Positions 34,236-42,958 of a DNA stretch of 64,000 nucleotides are shown piece by piece; within the stretch, counting starts at the first letter, position 1, and every line of letters starts with the position of its first letter. The notes under the pieces were generated by a model. That model ran no database searches. It was not told the origin of the DNA and worked only from the letters and a program-made list of their open reading frames with translations. A program made the position numbers and the translations under genes. The DNA lies in the NCBI GenBank assembly GCA_963848475.1, contig CAWKDW010000008.1:1-64000 (forward strand), read 5' to 3'. The DNA comes from Solirubrobacter sp963848475. Lineage in GTDB: Bacteria > Actinomycetota > Thermoleophilia > Solirubrobacterales > Solirubrobacteraceae.

Positions 34236-35347
34236 GGTTCGTCGACGAGTTCCGCGACGCAGAGCTCGGTCAGGTCGTGGCCGGCGAGATCCTCGCCACC
34301 GTCGAGCCGGGCCGCCACTACAAGGTGATGGAGGTCTGCGGCGGGCACACGCACTCGATCTACAAGTACGGGGTCGACGACCTGCTGCCGGCGAACGTCG
34401 AGCTCGTGCACGGCCCGGGCTGCCCGGTCTGCGTGATCCCGATGGGGCGCGTCGACGACGGGATCGCGATCGCGCGCGAGCCCGGCGTGATCTTCACCTG
34501 CTTCGGCGACATGATGCGCGTGCCCGGATCGCACGGGACGCTGCTGGAGGCCAAGGCCGAGGGCGCCGACGTGCGGATGGTGTACTCGCCGCTGGACGCG
34601 CTGCGGATCGCGCGCTCGAACCCCGACCGCGAGGTCGTCTTCTTCGCGATCGGCTTCGAGACCACCGCCCCCTCGACGGCACTGACGCTCAAGCGCGCCA
34701 AGGCCGAAGGGCTTCGGAACTTCAGCTGCATCTGCAGCCACGTGACGATCGTGCCGCCGCTGCGGGCGCTTCTGGACTCGCCGGACCTGCGGCTCGACGG
34801 GTTCATCGGGCCCGGTCATGTGAGCACCGTCGTCGGCGCGCGGCCGTTCGAGTTCATCCCCGCCGCCTACGGCAAGCCGGTCGTGATCGCGGGCTTCGAG
34901 CCGCTGGACATCCTGCAGGCGATCCAGATGATCCTCGTGCAACTGCGCGACGGCCGCTGCGAGGTCGAGAACCAGTACAAGCGCGTCGTGCCCTACGAGG
35001 GCAACGAGCGCGCGCTGGAGGTGATGGCGGAGGTCTTCGAGCTGCGCCCGCACTTCGAGTGGCGCGGGCTGGGCTTCATCTCGCACTCGGGCCTGAAGCT
35101 GAGCGCGGCGTACGCCGACTACGACGCCGAGCTGCGCTTCGCCGTGCCGGGCATCCGCGTCGCCGACCCCAAGGCGTGCCAGTGCGGCGAGGTGCTCAAG
35201 GGCGTGATCAAGCCGTGGGAGTGCAAGGTCTTCGGCACCGCGTGCACGCCCGAGCGCCCGATCGGCACCTGCATGGTCAGCTCCGAGGGCGCCTGCGCCG
35301 CCTATTACAACTTCGGGCGGTTCGCCCGGGAGCGCGAAGTGGTGTAG
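34232..35347 (+). CDS. hypD: Hydrogenase maturation protein HypD
   Basis: 371 residues, normal length. HypD is an Fe-S scaffold on which the Fe(CN)2CO group is built. Conserved cysteine motifs are VMEVCGGHTHSIYKYG, LVHGPGCPVCVIPM, and the C-terminal ACQCGEVLKGVIKPWECKVF and FGTACTPERPIGTCM that bind the [4Fe-4S] cluster; FFAIGFETTAPSTALTL is the third family block. GTG at 34232 overlaps the preceding stop. Intact. Confidence 0.96.
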   Translation: MRFVDEFRDAELGQVVAGEILATVEPGRHYKVMEVCGGHTHSIYKYGVDDLLPANVELVHGPGCPVCVIPMGRVDDGIAIAREPGVIFTCFGDMMRVPGSHGTLLEAKAEGADVRMVYSPLDALRIARSNPDREVVFFAIGFETTAPSTALTLKRAKAEGLRNFSCICSHVTIVPPLRALLDSPDLRLDGFIGPGHVSTVVGARPFEFIPAAYGKPVVIAGFEPLDILQAIQMILVQLRDGRCEVENQYKRVVPYEGNERALEVMAEVFELRPHFEWRGLGFISHSGLKLSAAYADYDAELRFAVPGIRVADPKACQCGEVLKGVIKPWECKVFGTACTPERPIGTCMVSSEGACAAYYNFGRFAREREVV

Positions 35348-36369
35348 GTGTCCTCGCCTGTTTCGGATCGCGAGCAGCGAATCCTGGGGATCATCGAGAC
35401 CGCCCGGGGTAAGCGCGCGAAGTTCCGCGACGAGCGCATCACGATGGCCCACGGGGCCGGCGGCAAGGCCACGCGCAGCCTCGTCGAGGGCCTGCTCGCG
35501 CCCGCCTTCGGGATCGAGGCGCTCGACGACGCCGCGACCGTCGGCGAGATGGCGATCACGACCGACGCGTTCGTGGTCAAGCCATTGCGCTTCCCCGGTG
35601 GGTCGATCGGCGAGCTCGCGGTCAACGGCACCGTCAACGATCTCGCGATGGGCGGTGCGCGACCGCTCGCGCTCACGGTCAGCCTGATCCTCGAGGAAGG
35701 GCTCGACGCGGGCACGCTGCGGGCCGAGGTGGACGCGATCGCGGCGCGCGGCGGCCGCGGCGGGCGTCGCGATCGTCGGCGGCGACACGAAGGTCGTCGA
35801 GCGCGGCCACGCCGACGGGATGTACATCACGACCACGGGCCTCGGGCGCCGCGACCCGCGCGCGGCGTTCGGCGCCCGCACGGCCGGGCGACCGGATCCT
35901 GCTCTCCGGCCCGATCGCCGCGCACGGCACCGCGATCATGCTCGCGCGCGGCGAGTTCGACCTCGACTCCGACGAGATCGTCTCCGACACGCGCTCGCTG
36001 TGGCCCGCGGTCGACGCGCTCCTCGGACCGGGCGTCCGCCGGCTGCGCGACGCGACCCGCGGCGGCGTCGCCTCCGTCCTCAACGAGCTCGCGCGCGACT
36101 CGGGTGTCGCGATGCTGATCCAGGAGGCGGCCGTGCCGGTCGCGCCCGCGGTCGCCGGTGCCTGCGAGCTGCTCGGGATCGACCCGATGTACGTCGCCAA
36201 CGAGGGCGTCTTCATCGCGATCGTCGAGCCCGGCTTCACGGCACCGGGCTTCGTGGACATCGGCGAGGTCAAGACCGAGCCGCCCGGCATGGTGCTCGTC
36301 GCCACGAGCTTCGGCGGCAAGCGGGTGATGGACGAACTGGTCGGCGACCCCTTGCCGAGGATCTGCTGA
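35348..36369 (+). CDS. hypE: Carbamoyl-dehydrating maturation protein HypE (two frameshifts)
   Basis: HypE converts the carbamoyl group on its C-terminal Cys to a thiocyanate for the active-site iron. Recognised parts are ITMAHGAGGKATRSLVEGLL, GGSIGELAVNGTVNDLAMGG (ATP site), MYITTTGLGRRDPRA, RDATRGGVASVLNELARDSG, and the canonical end GDPLPRIC with the acceptor Cys. The frame changes near 35755 (AAAAGVAIVGGDTKVVERGH is in the neighbouring frame) and again near 35885 (GDRILLSGPIAAHGTAIML). The two shifts compensate in total length, about 340 residues. GTG start at 35348 adjoins the hypD stop. Confidence 0.92.
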
Positions 36370-36767
36370 TGCACGAATTGTCGATCGCCGACGCCATCGT
36401 GCGGATCGCCTGCAATCACGCGGGCGACCGGCAGATCGAGACCGTTGAGATCCGCGTCGGGCACCTGCGCCAGGTCGTGCCCGACTCGCTCGCCTTCGCG
36501 TTCACCCTCGTCGCCGAGGGGACGGTCGCGGAGGGCGCGCAACTGGTGATGGACGTGGTCCCCGCGGCCGGCGTGTGCCGGGACTGCGGGGAGGAGAGCG
36601 AACTGCCCGGCTTCCCGCTGGCCTGCGCGGCCTGCGGGAGCCTGGACGTGGAGCTGGTCCGCGGCGAGGAACTGCTCGTGGACGCACTGACGATGGCGAG
36701 CGCTGCGCAACCTGGGCGAGGGCCCTCGCAGCGTTCGCGGGAAGGAGCACCAAGTGGCCGGAGTTGA
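36369..36767 (+). CDS. hypA: Hydrogenase nickel-insertion protein HypA
   Basis: Delivers Ni2+ with HypB. MHELSIADAIVRIA carries the Ni-binding His2-Glu3, and the zinc site is CRDCGEESELPGFPLACAAC (two CxxC pairs). The family normally ends near residue 113-118; this ORF has 132 residues, with an odd tail after DALTM that overlaps the small-subunit start by 14 bases. The tail may be real or the product of an indel. Confidence 0.92.
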   Translation: MHELSIADAIVRIACNHAGDRQIETVEIRVGHLRQVVPDSLAFAFTLVAEGTVAEGAQLVMDVVPAAGVCRDCGEESELPGFPLACAACGSLDVELVRGEELLVDALTMASAAQPGRGPSQRSREGAPSGRS

Positions 36768-37785
36768 GGAGGTCGACATCCTCTGGATCTCGGAGGGGAT
36801 GAGCTGCGACGGTGACTCTGTCTCGATCACGGCCGCGGGCCAGCCGAGCATCGAGGACGTCCTGCTCGGCGCGATCCCGGGGCTCCCGAAGGTCAACCTG
36901 CACAACAAGGTGCTCTCGCCGACACTCGGCGGCGAGGAGTTCCTGACGCCGTTCCGGGCGGCCGCCCGCGGCGAGGCCGCGCTCCCCTTCGTGCTCGTCA
37001 TCGAGGGCTCGATCCCGAACGAGAACATCAACGGCGAGGGCTACTGGACGTCGTTCGGCAACGACGAGGCGACCGGCGAGCCGCTGACGCTGAACTGGTG
37101 GATCGACCAGCTCGCGCCCAAGGCCTGGGGCGTGATCGCGATCGGGACCTGCGCGACCTACGGCGGCATCCACGCGATGGCCGGCAACCCGACGGGCTGC
37201 ATGGGCCTCGCCGACTACCTCGGCTGGGACTTCCGCTCCGCGGGCGGGCTGCCGATCGTCAACGTCCCGGGCTGCCCGGTGCAGCCGGAGAACTTCATGG
37301 AGACGCTGGTCTGGCTGCTCTACGAAGCCGCCGGGCTGGCGCCGGTGATCCCGCTCGACGACCAGCTGCGCCCGACGTGGATCTTCGGCAAGACCGTGCA
37401 CGAGGGCTGCGATCGCGCGGGCTACTACGAGCAGGGCGACTTCGCCGCCGACTACAACTCGCCCAAGTGCCTCGTGAAGGTCGGCTGCTGGGGGCCGGTG
37501 GTCAACTGCAACGTCCCCAAGCGCGGCTGGATGAACGGCGTCGGCGGCTGCCCGAACGTCGGCGGCATCTGCATCGGCTGCACGATGCCGGGGTTCCCCG
37601 ACAAGTTCATGCCGTTCATGGACGCGCCTCCCGGCGGTGGTGTGTCCTCGAACCTGATCGGTGTCTACGGCAAGACGATCCGGCGGCTGCGCACGATCAC
37701 CAACAAGACCGTCAACAAGGAACCGAAGTGGCGGCATAACGGCAACGAGCTGACCACCGGCTACACGCCGGCCTGGAGGAAGTGA
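36754..37785 (+). CDS. hhyS: [NiFe]-hydrogenase small subunit, group 1h-like
   Basis: 343 residues, the electron-transfer subunit with three Fe-S clusters. There is no twin-arginine signal, so it is cytoplasmic. Proximal-cluster region: ILWISEGMSCDGDSVSITAA, where Asp21 stands at the position of the second Cys of the usual C-x-x-C. That is the three-Cys, one-Asp ligation known for the actinobacterial-type enzyme of Ralstonia eutropha. Other ligands are in VIAIGTCATYGGIHAMAGNP, IVNVPGCPVQPENFMETLVW, HEGCDRAGYYEQGD, and the medial/distal cysteines in GCWGPVVNCNVPKRGWMNG and GGICIGCTMPGFPDKFMPF. GTG at 36754 follows gaaggag. One base separates it from the large-subunit gene. Confidence 0.94.
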   Translation: MAGVEEVDILWISEGMSCDGDSVSITAAGQPSIEDVLLGAIPGLPKVNLHNKVLSPTLGGEEFLTPFRAAARGEAALPFVLVIEGSIPNENINGEGYWTSFGNDEATGEPLTLNWWIDQLAPKAWGVIAIGTCATYGGIHAMAGNPTGCMGLADYLGWDFRSAGGLPIVNVPGCPVQPENFMETLVWLLYEAAGLAPVIPLDDQLRPTWIFGKTVHEGCDRAGYYEQGDFAADYNSPKCLVKVGCWGPVVNCNVPKRGWMNGVGGCPNVGGICIGCTMPGFPDKFMPFMDAPPGGGVSSNLIGVYGKTIRRLRTITNKTVNKEPKWRHNGNELTTGYTPAWRK

Positions 37786-37786
37786 C

Positions 37787-39577
37787 ATGGCCGCCACGCG
37801 CGAACCCGTCAAGCCGGAGGCCGGCCGCATCGTCGACATGTCGTGGGACCCGATCACGCGGATCGTGGGCAACCTCGGCATCTACACCAAGATCGACTTC
37901 GACAGCCGCAAGGTCGTCAGCTGCAAGGCGACGTCGTCGCTGTTCCGCGGCTACAGCGTGTTCATGAAGGGCAAGGACCCGCGCGACGCGCACTTCATCA
38001 CGAGCCGCATCTGCGGCATCTGCGGCGACAACCACGCCGTCTGCTCCTGCTATGCGCAGCAGATGGCCTACGGCGTCAAGCCGCCGCCGCTGGCCGAGTG
38101 GATCATCAACCTCGGCGAGGCCGCGGAGTACATCTTCGACCACATCATCTTCCAGGACAATCTGGTCTTCGTCGACTTCTGCGAGCAGATGGTCAAGGAG
38201 ACCAACCCGAGCGTGTGGGCGAAGGCCCAGCGGACGGCCGCGCCGGGCGTCGAGCACCACGGCTACGCGACGATCGCGGACATCATGACGTCGTATAACC
38301 CGTTCACGGGCGCGACGTACCGCGAGGCGCTGCACATGAGCCGGATCGGGCGCGAGATGATCTGCCTGATGGAGGGGCGCCACGTGCACCCGTCCACGAT
38401 CTACCCGGGCGGCGTCGGCACCGTCGCCACGCCCACACTCTTGACGGACTACCAGTCGCGCCTGCTGCGCTGCCTGGACTTCATCAAGAAGGCCGTCGCG
38501 ATGAACGACGACGTCTTCGACTTCTTCTATGAGGCGCTGCCGGGCTACGAGGAGGTCGGGCGCCGGCGGGTGCTGCTCAATTGCTGGGGCGCGTTCAACA
38601 ACCCCGACCACTGCACCTACGAGTACAAGACGATGTCGGACTGGGGCAACGAGATGTTCGTCACCCCCGGCATCGTGGTCGACGGCGAGCTCGTCACCAC
38701 CGACCTCGTGGACATCAACCTCGGCATCCGGATCCTGCTCGGCTCCTCCTACTACAAGGACTGGGAGGGATCCGGCGAGGTCTTCGTGCCGAAGGACCCG
38801 CTCGGCAACCCGGTCGACAAGCGCCACCCGTGGAACCAGACCACGACGCCCGCGCCGCAGAAGCGCGATCTCGACGGCAACTACTCGTGGGTGATGAGCC
38901 CGCGCTGGTACGACCAGCGCACGGGCGACAACCTGGCGATGGACACCGGCGGCGGCGCGCTGGCGCGGCTGTGGTCGACGGCGCTGGCCAACAAGGTCCA
39001 CATCCCGATGGTCAATGCCACCGGCTCGTCGGTGCAGATCACGCTGCCCAAGACGCCGGACACGCCGCAGATGGATCTCGAATGGAAGATCCCGCAGTGG
39101 TCGAACGCGATCGAGCGCGACCGCGCGCGGATCTACTTCGTCGCCTACGCCGCCGGCTGCGCGTTCCACTTCCTCGACAAGGCGTTCGAGGAGATCCGCG
39201 CCGGCCGGACCAAGACGTTCGAGGACTTCGACGTCCCGGACGACGCGATCGGCTGCGGCTTCCACGAGGCCGTGCGCGGCGTGCTCAGCCACCACATGGT
39301 CATCCGCGACGGCAAGATCGCCAACTACCACCCGTACCCGCCGACGCCGTGGAACGGCTCGCCCACCGACTCCTACGGGACGCCCGGCCCCTACGAGGAC
39401 GCGTGCAACGACATGCCGATCTTCGAGGAGGCCGACGCGGACACCTTCCGCGGGATCGACATCATGCGCGCGGTCCGCTCGTTCGACCCGTGCCTGCCGT
39501 GCGGCGTGCACATGTACCTCGGCAACGGCAAGACGATCAAGCAGGTGCACTCGCCGATGTTCGGAGAGCACGGATGA
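37787..39577 (+). CDS. hhyL: [NiFe]-hydrogenase large subunit, group 1h-like
   Basis: 596 residues holding the Ni-Fe active site. L1 motif: RICGICGDNH at residues 74-83 (Cys76, Cys79). L2 motif: DPCLPCGVH at residues 567-575 (Cys569, Cys572). The C-terminal 21 residues after His575 are the extension expected to be removed by the maturation protease encoded at 42329. The inserted, Trp/Tyr-rich middle region (GNYSWVMSPRWYDQRTGDNL) and the total length fit the actinobacterial group 1h enzymes, which oxidise H2 at trace levels. That function is family knowledge, not shown here. Intact; translationally linked to hhyS and the NifU-like gene. Confidence 0.95.
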   Translation: MAATREPVKPEAGRIVDMSWDPITRIVGNLGIYTKIDFDSRKVVSCKATSSLFRGYSVFMKGKDPRDAHFITSRICGICGDNHAVCSCYAQQMAYGVKPPPLAEWIINLGEAAEYIFDHIIFQDNLVFVDFCEQMVKETNPSVWAKAQRTAAPGVEHHGYATIADIMTSYNPFTGATYREALHMSRIGREMICLMEGRHVHPSTIYPGGVGTVATPTLLTDYQSRLLRCLDFIKKAVAMNDDVFDFFYEALPGYEEVGRRRVLLNCWGAFNNPDHCTYEYKTMSDWGNEMFVTPGIVVDGELVTTDLVDINLGIRILLGSSYYKDWEGSGEVFVPKDPLGNPVDKRHPWNQTTTPAPQKRDLDGNYSWVMSPRWYDQRTGDNLAMDTGGGALARLWSTALANKVHIPMVNATGSSVQITLPKTPDTPQMDLEWKIPQWSNAIERDRARIYFVAYAAGCAFHFLDKAFEEIRAGRTKTFEDFDVPDDAIGCGFHEAVRGVLSHHMVIRDGKIANYHPYPPTPWNGSPTDSYGTPGPYEDACNDMPIFEEADADTFRGIDIMRAVRSFDPCLPCGVHMYLGNGKTIKQVHSPMFGEHG

Positions 39578-40056
39578 TCGGCGAGGTCGAGGCGCTGCTG
39601 GACCGCGTCGAGACGTTCCCGCCCGAGCAGCGCGAGATCACGACCGAGCTCGTGCAAGCGCTCCTGGACATGTACGGCGAAGGGCTCTCGCGGATCGTCG
39701 CGGCCGACTCGGTGCCGGTCGAGGACGAGCTCGTCGCGCACCTGTTGCTCCTGCACGGGCTGCACCCGGTGCCGGTGGCCGAGCGGGTGCGCGGCGCGCT
39801 GGACGAGGTGCGGCCGTACCTGGTCGCGCACGGCGGCGGCGTCGAGCTGCTGGGCATCTCCGACGGCGTCGTGCACCTGCGCCTGGAGGGCGCGTGCAAC
39901 GGCTGCCCGTCCTCGGCGCTGACGTTGACCTCGGCCGTCGAGGAGGCGATCCATCGGGCCGCGCCCGACATCGAGCGGATCGAAGCGGACGGCGTCAAGG
40001 CGCCCTCCGGCCTGCTTCAGATCGAGATCGCATGCCCGGTGCCACTGGCGGGCTGA
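39574..40056 (+). CDS. NifU C-terminal-domain protein
   Basis: 160 residues. The second half is a NifU-type Fe-S scaffold domain with YLVAHGGGVELLGISDGVVH and the cluster-binding pair in LEGACNGCPSSALTLTSAVE (Cys108, Cys111). The N-terminal 70 residues are helical and unassigned. In this operon it probably supplies Fe-S clusters to the small subunit. ATG overlaps the hhyL stop, and its own stop overlaps the next ATG. Confidence 0.88.
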   Translation: MIGEVEALLDRVETFPPEQREITTELVQALLDMYGEGLSRIVAADSVPVEDELVAHLLLLHGLHPVPVAERVRGALDEVRPYLVAHGGGVELLGISDGVVHLRLEGACNGCPSSALTLTSAVEEAIHRAAPDIERIEADGVKAPSGLLQIEIACPVPLAG

Positions 40057-40601
40057 TGCGCCTCGCGCAGCGCTCGACGGTCGAGCGCGAGGCGGCGCTC
40101 GAGCACTGCGAGCTGTGCGGTGCGTCGATCGCGCCCGAGCACCGGCACGTGCTCGAGCTCGCGACGCGCGATGTGAAGTGCGCGTGCCGGCCGTGCGGCC
40201 TGCTGTTCGAGCGCGCCGACCGGATGAAGCTGATCGGGACCGACGTGTATCGCGCCGACGAGGTCGAGCTCGACTGGGAGGCGCTGCGGCTGCCGGTCGA
40301 CATCGCCTTCTTCTTCCGCGCCGACGGGCGGATGAAGGCGTTCTACCCGAGCCCGATGGGGCCGACGGAGTCGCTGCTGACGGTCGACGTGCCGGTCGCG
40401 CTGGAGGACGACGTCGAGGCGCTGCTGGTCAACCGCGTCCGCGGCGCGCGGCGCCAGTGGATCGTGCCGATCGACGTCTGCTACCAGCTCGTCGGGCTGA
40501 TCCGGACGCACTGGCGCGGGTTCACGGGCGGCGCCGACGTCTGGCGCGAGCTCGACCGGTTCTACGAGGCACTCGACCGGCGCAGCCGGGAACGGAGATG
40601 A
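40056..40601 (+). CDS. DUF5947-like hydrogenase-operon protein
   Basis: 181 residues, cytosolic, unknown function. The N-terminus has a four- to five-Cys metal site: HCELCGASIAPEHRHVLE (Cys18, Cys21) and KCACRPCGLLFERADRMKLI (Cys42, Cys44, Cys47), so a zinc ribbon or a small Fe-S site. The rest (VDIAFFFRADGRMKAFYPSP, then WREL in the C-terminal helix) is globular. Proteins of this kind accompany group 1h hydrogenases in other actinobacteria; I assign the DUF from memory. Start ATG overlaps the previous stop (TGATG). Confidence 0.75.
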   Translation: MRLAQRSTVEREAALEHCELCGASIAPEHRHVLELATRDVKCACRPCGLLFERADRMKLIGTDVYRADEVELDWEALRLPVDIAFFFRADGRMKAFYPSPMGPTESLLTVDVPVALEDDVEALLVNRVRGARRQWIVPIDVCYQLVGLIRTHWRGFTGGADVWRELDRFYEALDRRSRERR

Positions 40602-40786
40602 CGATGGCCACTCAGCAGGACGCGACCCACGTCAAGGGCGTCAAGTCCGGCAACAGCGTCGGCAACTACGAGAAGATGGCGGCCCACAAGCCGGACGGCA
40701 CGTCGACCGCCGAGCGTTCCACGGGCGTCAACGCGCAGGGCCGTGAGCCGATCGACCCCCGGATGCCGAACCTGTCGCCTGCCTAG
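40598..40786 (+). CDS. Small hydrogenase-operon protein, probably disordered
   Basis: 62 residues from ATG 40598 (MTMATQQ); a second ATG at 40604 is possible. Low in hydrophobic residues, rich in Gly, Asn, Lys and Pro, with the phrases VKGVKSGNSVGNYEKMAAHK and GREPIDPRMPNLSPA. No Cys or His cluster, no membrane segment. Codon use and tight coupling (ATGA with the previous gene) argue it is real. Function unknown. Confidence 0.7.
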   Translation: MTMATQQDATHVKGVKSGNSVGNYEKMAAHKPDGTSTAERSTGVNAQGREPIDPRMPNLSPA

Positions 40787-40890
40787 TGGTCGTGACCGGA
40801 AGTACGGCGCATATTCCGGCGAATGCACGGGTCGTCGCTGCCGCGGCGGCCGCCGCTCGCATACTGGTGGTACGGGTGCGGCGGCCGCCG

Positions 40891-40929
40891 CCGCGAGCGA
40901 AGCGGTGGTGAGCCCGCAGGGCGAGACAG
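40891..40929 (+). repeat. 39-bp dispersed repeat, copy A
   Basis: Begins ccgcgagcgaagcggtggtg and continues agcccgcagggcgagacag. It matches 47645-47683 at 38 of 39 positions (A versus G). This copy lies in the 194-base non-coding gap between the 62-aa gene and the DUF6084-like gene, the only sizeable gap inside the hydrogenase operon. Confidence 0.85.
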
Positions 40930-40980
40930 CTGGCGGGCCGGGCCCGCCGGGATGCGTCGTACTTGTGGGCGCGGCCACTG

Positions 40981-41598
40981 ATGGTCGAGCTGGGGTTCTC
41001 CATCCTGGGCGCGACGCGGGTCGAGCACACCGCGGTGCCGACGTTGCGCTTCGCGCTCGGCGTGGAGTCGGGGGTGCCCGTGCGCTCGGTCCTGCTCGAC
41101 GTGCAGATCCAGATCGCCGCCCGCCGGCGCGGCTACGACGCCGGTGCGCACGAGCGGCTGTTCGAGCTGTTCGGACCGACCGCGGACTGGGGGACGACGC
41201 TCCGGACCCTGTTGTGGACGCGCACGACGCTCGTCGTGCCCGCCTTCGAGGGCTCGACGGTCATCGACCTCGACGTGCCCTGCAGCTACGACCTCGAGGT
41301 CACCGCCTCGCGCTACCTCGACGCGCTGTCGGACGGCGAGGTGCCGCTCGAGTTCCTCTTCAGCGGCAGCGTCTTCTACTCGGGCGAGCACGGGGAGCTC
41401 CAGACCACACGGCTGTCCTGGCAGAGCGAGGCGGAGTACCGGCTGCCGGTACGGGTGTGGAAGGAGACGATGGAGCGCTACTTCCGCGGCACGGCGTGGG
41501 TGCGCCTGAGCAAGGAGAGCTTCGACCGGCTGTCGGCCTACAAGTCGCGCAACGCGCTGGCGACCTGGGACGACGCGCTGGAGGCGCTCGGGTTATGA
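40981..41598 (+). CDS. DUF6084-like hydrogenase-operon protein
   Basis: 205 residues, cytosolic, no Cys. Mostly beta by pattern: MVELGFSILGATRVEHTAVP, LRFALGVESGVPVRSVLLDV and GSTVIDLDVPCSYDLEVTAS alternate hydrophobic and polar residues; the C-terminus (VWKETMERYFRGTAWVRLSK) is helical. Function unknown; the DUF number is from memory of group 1h operons. ATG at 40981 was chosen over 40963 because it gives the compact N-terminus. Overlaps the next gene by four bases. Confidence 0.75.
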   Translation: MVELGFSILGATRVEHTAVPTLRFALGVESGVPVRSVLLDVQIQIAARRRGYDAGAHERLFELFGPTADWGTTLRTLLWTRTTLVVPAFEGSTVIDLDVPCSYDLEVTASRYLDALSDGEVPLEFLFSGSVFYSGEHGELQTTRLSWQSEAEYRLPVRVWKETMERYFRGTAWVRLSKESFDRLSAYKSRNALATWDDALEALGL

Positions 41599-42332
41599 GC
41601 GACCTGCTGACGCTCGCCGACGCGGTCATGTACGAGGGCTACCTGCTCTGGCCCTACCGCCGCACGGCGCTCAAGAACCAGCGCCGCTGGACGTTCGGCG
41701 GCGTGTTCCCGCCCGCCTGGACCGCGCTGCACCCCGACGACGCCGGGCTGATGCGCACGCAGGTGCTGCTGGAGAGCGACCCGCGCGACGTCGAGGTCAC
41801 GGTCCGCTTCCTGCAGGTCGAGGGGGAGTCGGGCACGGAGCGGTGCGTCGGGCCGGGGGCGTTCGCGTTCGCTCCGCTCTCCGGCGTCGTCGAGGTCACG
41901 GTCGAGGGGCCGCGGCTGACGGTGACGGTGCGCAACACGACGCCGTTCGCCGGACGGACCCGTGACGACGCGCTGCGGCACGCGCTGTGCTCGGCGCACA
42001 CGCTGCTCGTCGGCGGGCGCTTCGTCTCCGCGACGGAGGCGACAGGGTGCACGAACGTCGGCACGTGGCCGGTGCTCGTGGGCGAGGACTCGATGCTCTC
42101 CTCGCCGATCATCCTCGAGGACCATCCGCGGATCGCGCCGGAGTCGCCCGGGGACTTCTTCGACGGCGGCGAGATCGACGGGCTGCTGGCCTTCAACATC
42201 CTCGCGCTCTCCGACTGGGAGAAGGACGAGATGCGCGCCGACCCGCGCACCCGCGAGATCCTGGAACGCACCGAGGCACTGACCGAGGAGCAGCTGTGGA
42301 CGCTGTCGGGCTACCGGTTGGCACGCGGGTGA
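41595..42332 (+). CDS. Conserved hydrogenase-operon protein of unknown function
   Basis: 245 residues from ATG 41595. The start SDLLTLADAVMYEGYLLWPY and RRTALKNQRRWTFGGVFPPA are distinctive; later come TGCTNVGTWPVLVGEDSMLS, SSPIILEDHPRIAPESPGDF and FFDGGEIDGLLAFNILALSD. No signal peptide or membrane segment. The composition suggests a globular alpha/beta protein. I do not recognise a characterised homologue. Its stop contains the GTG of the protease gene. Confidence 0.72.
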   Translation: MSDLLTLADAVMYEGYLLWPYRRTALKNQRRWTFGGVFPPAWTALHPDDAGLMRTQVLLESDPRDVEVTVRFLQVEGESGTERCVGPGAFAFAPLSGVVEVTVEGPRLTVTVRNTTPFAGRTRDDALRHALCSAHTLLVGGRFVSATEATGCTNVGTWPVLVGEDSMLSSPIILEDHPRIAPESPGDFFDGGEIDGLLAFNILALSDWEKDEMRADPRTREILERTEALTEEQLWTLSGYRLARG

Positions 42333-42958
42333 AGTTGCGCCCGCGCGCGGGCGGCGACGTGTTCGACCTCGCGCTGGCCGGCAAGACCGCCGTCGTGGAC
42401 GTCGTCGAGACCGACATGGAGGGCCGCGTGTTCGTCGGCGTGCTGGTCGACGACGACCCGGGGCGCGATCTCGGCGAGCGCGGACACCGCTTCTTCTTCA
42501 CCCCGGAGGAGGTCTCGCCGCTGCGCGTGCTGGTCGCGGGAATCGGCAACGTCTTCCTCGGCGACGACGGGTTCGGTTGCGAGCTCGCCCGGCGCGTGAG
42601 CTTCGACGGCGTCGACGTCGCGGACTTCGGCATCCGCGGCATGGACCTGGCGTACGCGCTCGCGGACTACGACGTCGTCGTCTTCCTCGACGCGACGCCG
42701 CGCGGCGAGCCTCCGGGAACGCTCTATCTGATCGAGCCCGACCTCGACGGGCTGCCGCTCGACGTGGACGCGCACGCGATGCACCCCGTCTCCGTGCTCG
42801 CCCTGGCCAAGGCGCTCGGCGGTGAACTTCCGCGAACGCTCGTGCTCGGCTGCGAGCCCGCCGCGGCGGACGAGTTCACGGGGCTCAGCGCCCCGGTGCG
42901 CGCGGCACTCGATGAAGCCGAGAAGTTGCTCGAAGAAGCCCTGCGAAAGGAGATCTGA
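42329..42958 (+). CDS. Hydrogenase maturation protease with N-terminal extra domain
   Basis: 209 residues from GTG 42329. Residues 66-209 are a HyaD/HybD-type endopeptidase: VLVAGIGNVFLGDDGFGCEL with the Ni-sensing acid, VADFGIRGMDLAYALADYDV and MHPVSVLALAKAL with the second metal-binding region. It would cut hhyL after His575. The first 65 residues (VFDLALAGKTAVVDVVETDM, GHRFFFTPEEVSP) form an added small beta domain. It is not present in the classical proteases and may dock the large subunit or one of the operon's unknown proteins. Confidence 0.9.
   Translation: MKLRPRAGGDVFDLALAGKTAVVDVVETDMEGRVFVGVLVDDDPGRDLGERGHRFFFTPEEVSPLRVLVAGIGNVFLGDDGFGCELARRVSFDGVDVADFGIRGMDLAYALADYDVVVFLDATPRGEPPGTLYLIEPDLDGLPLDVDAHAMHPVSVLALAKALGGELPRTLVLGCEPAAADEFTGLSAPVRAALDEAEKLLEEALRKEI

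Noticed and set aside
36700..36767. HypA C-terminal tail as a separate small gene
   Set aside because: No independent start with a ribosome-binding site; more simply a tail extension or an indel before the hhyS start.
37712..39571. 619-residue minus-strand open frame opposite the hydrogenase large subunit
   Set aside because: Val/Ala/Arg/Asp-rich shadow typical of antisense GC-rich codons; the plus strand encodes a fully conserved hydrogenase.
40787..40980. A missing gene in the gap before the DUF6084-like gene
   Set aside because: Open frames there are short, without a start that fits a ribosome-binding site, and the gap contains the dispersed repeat instead.
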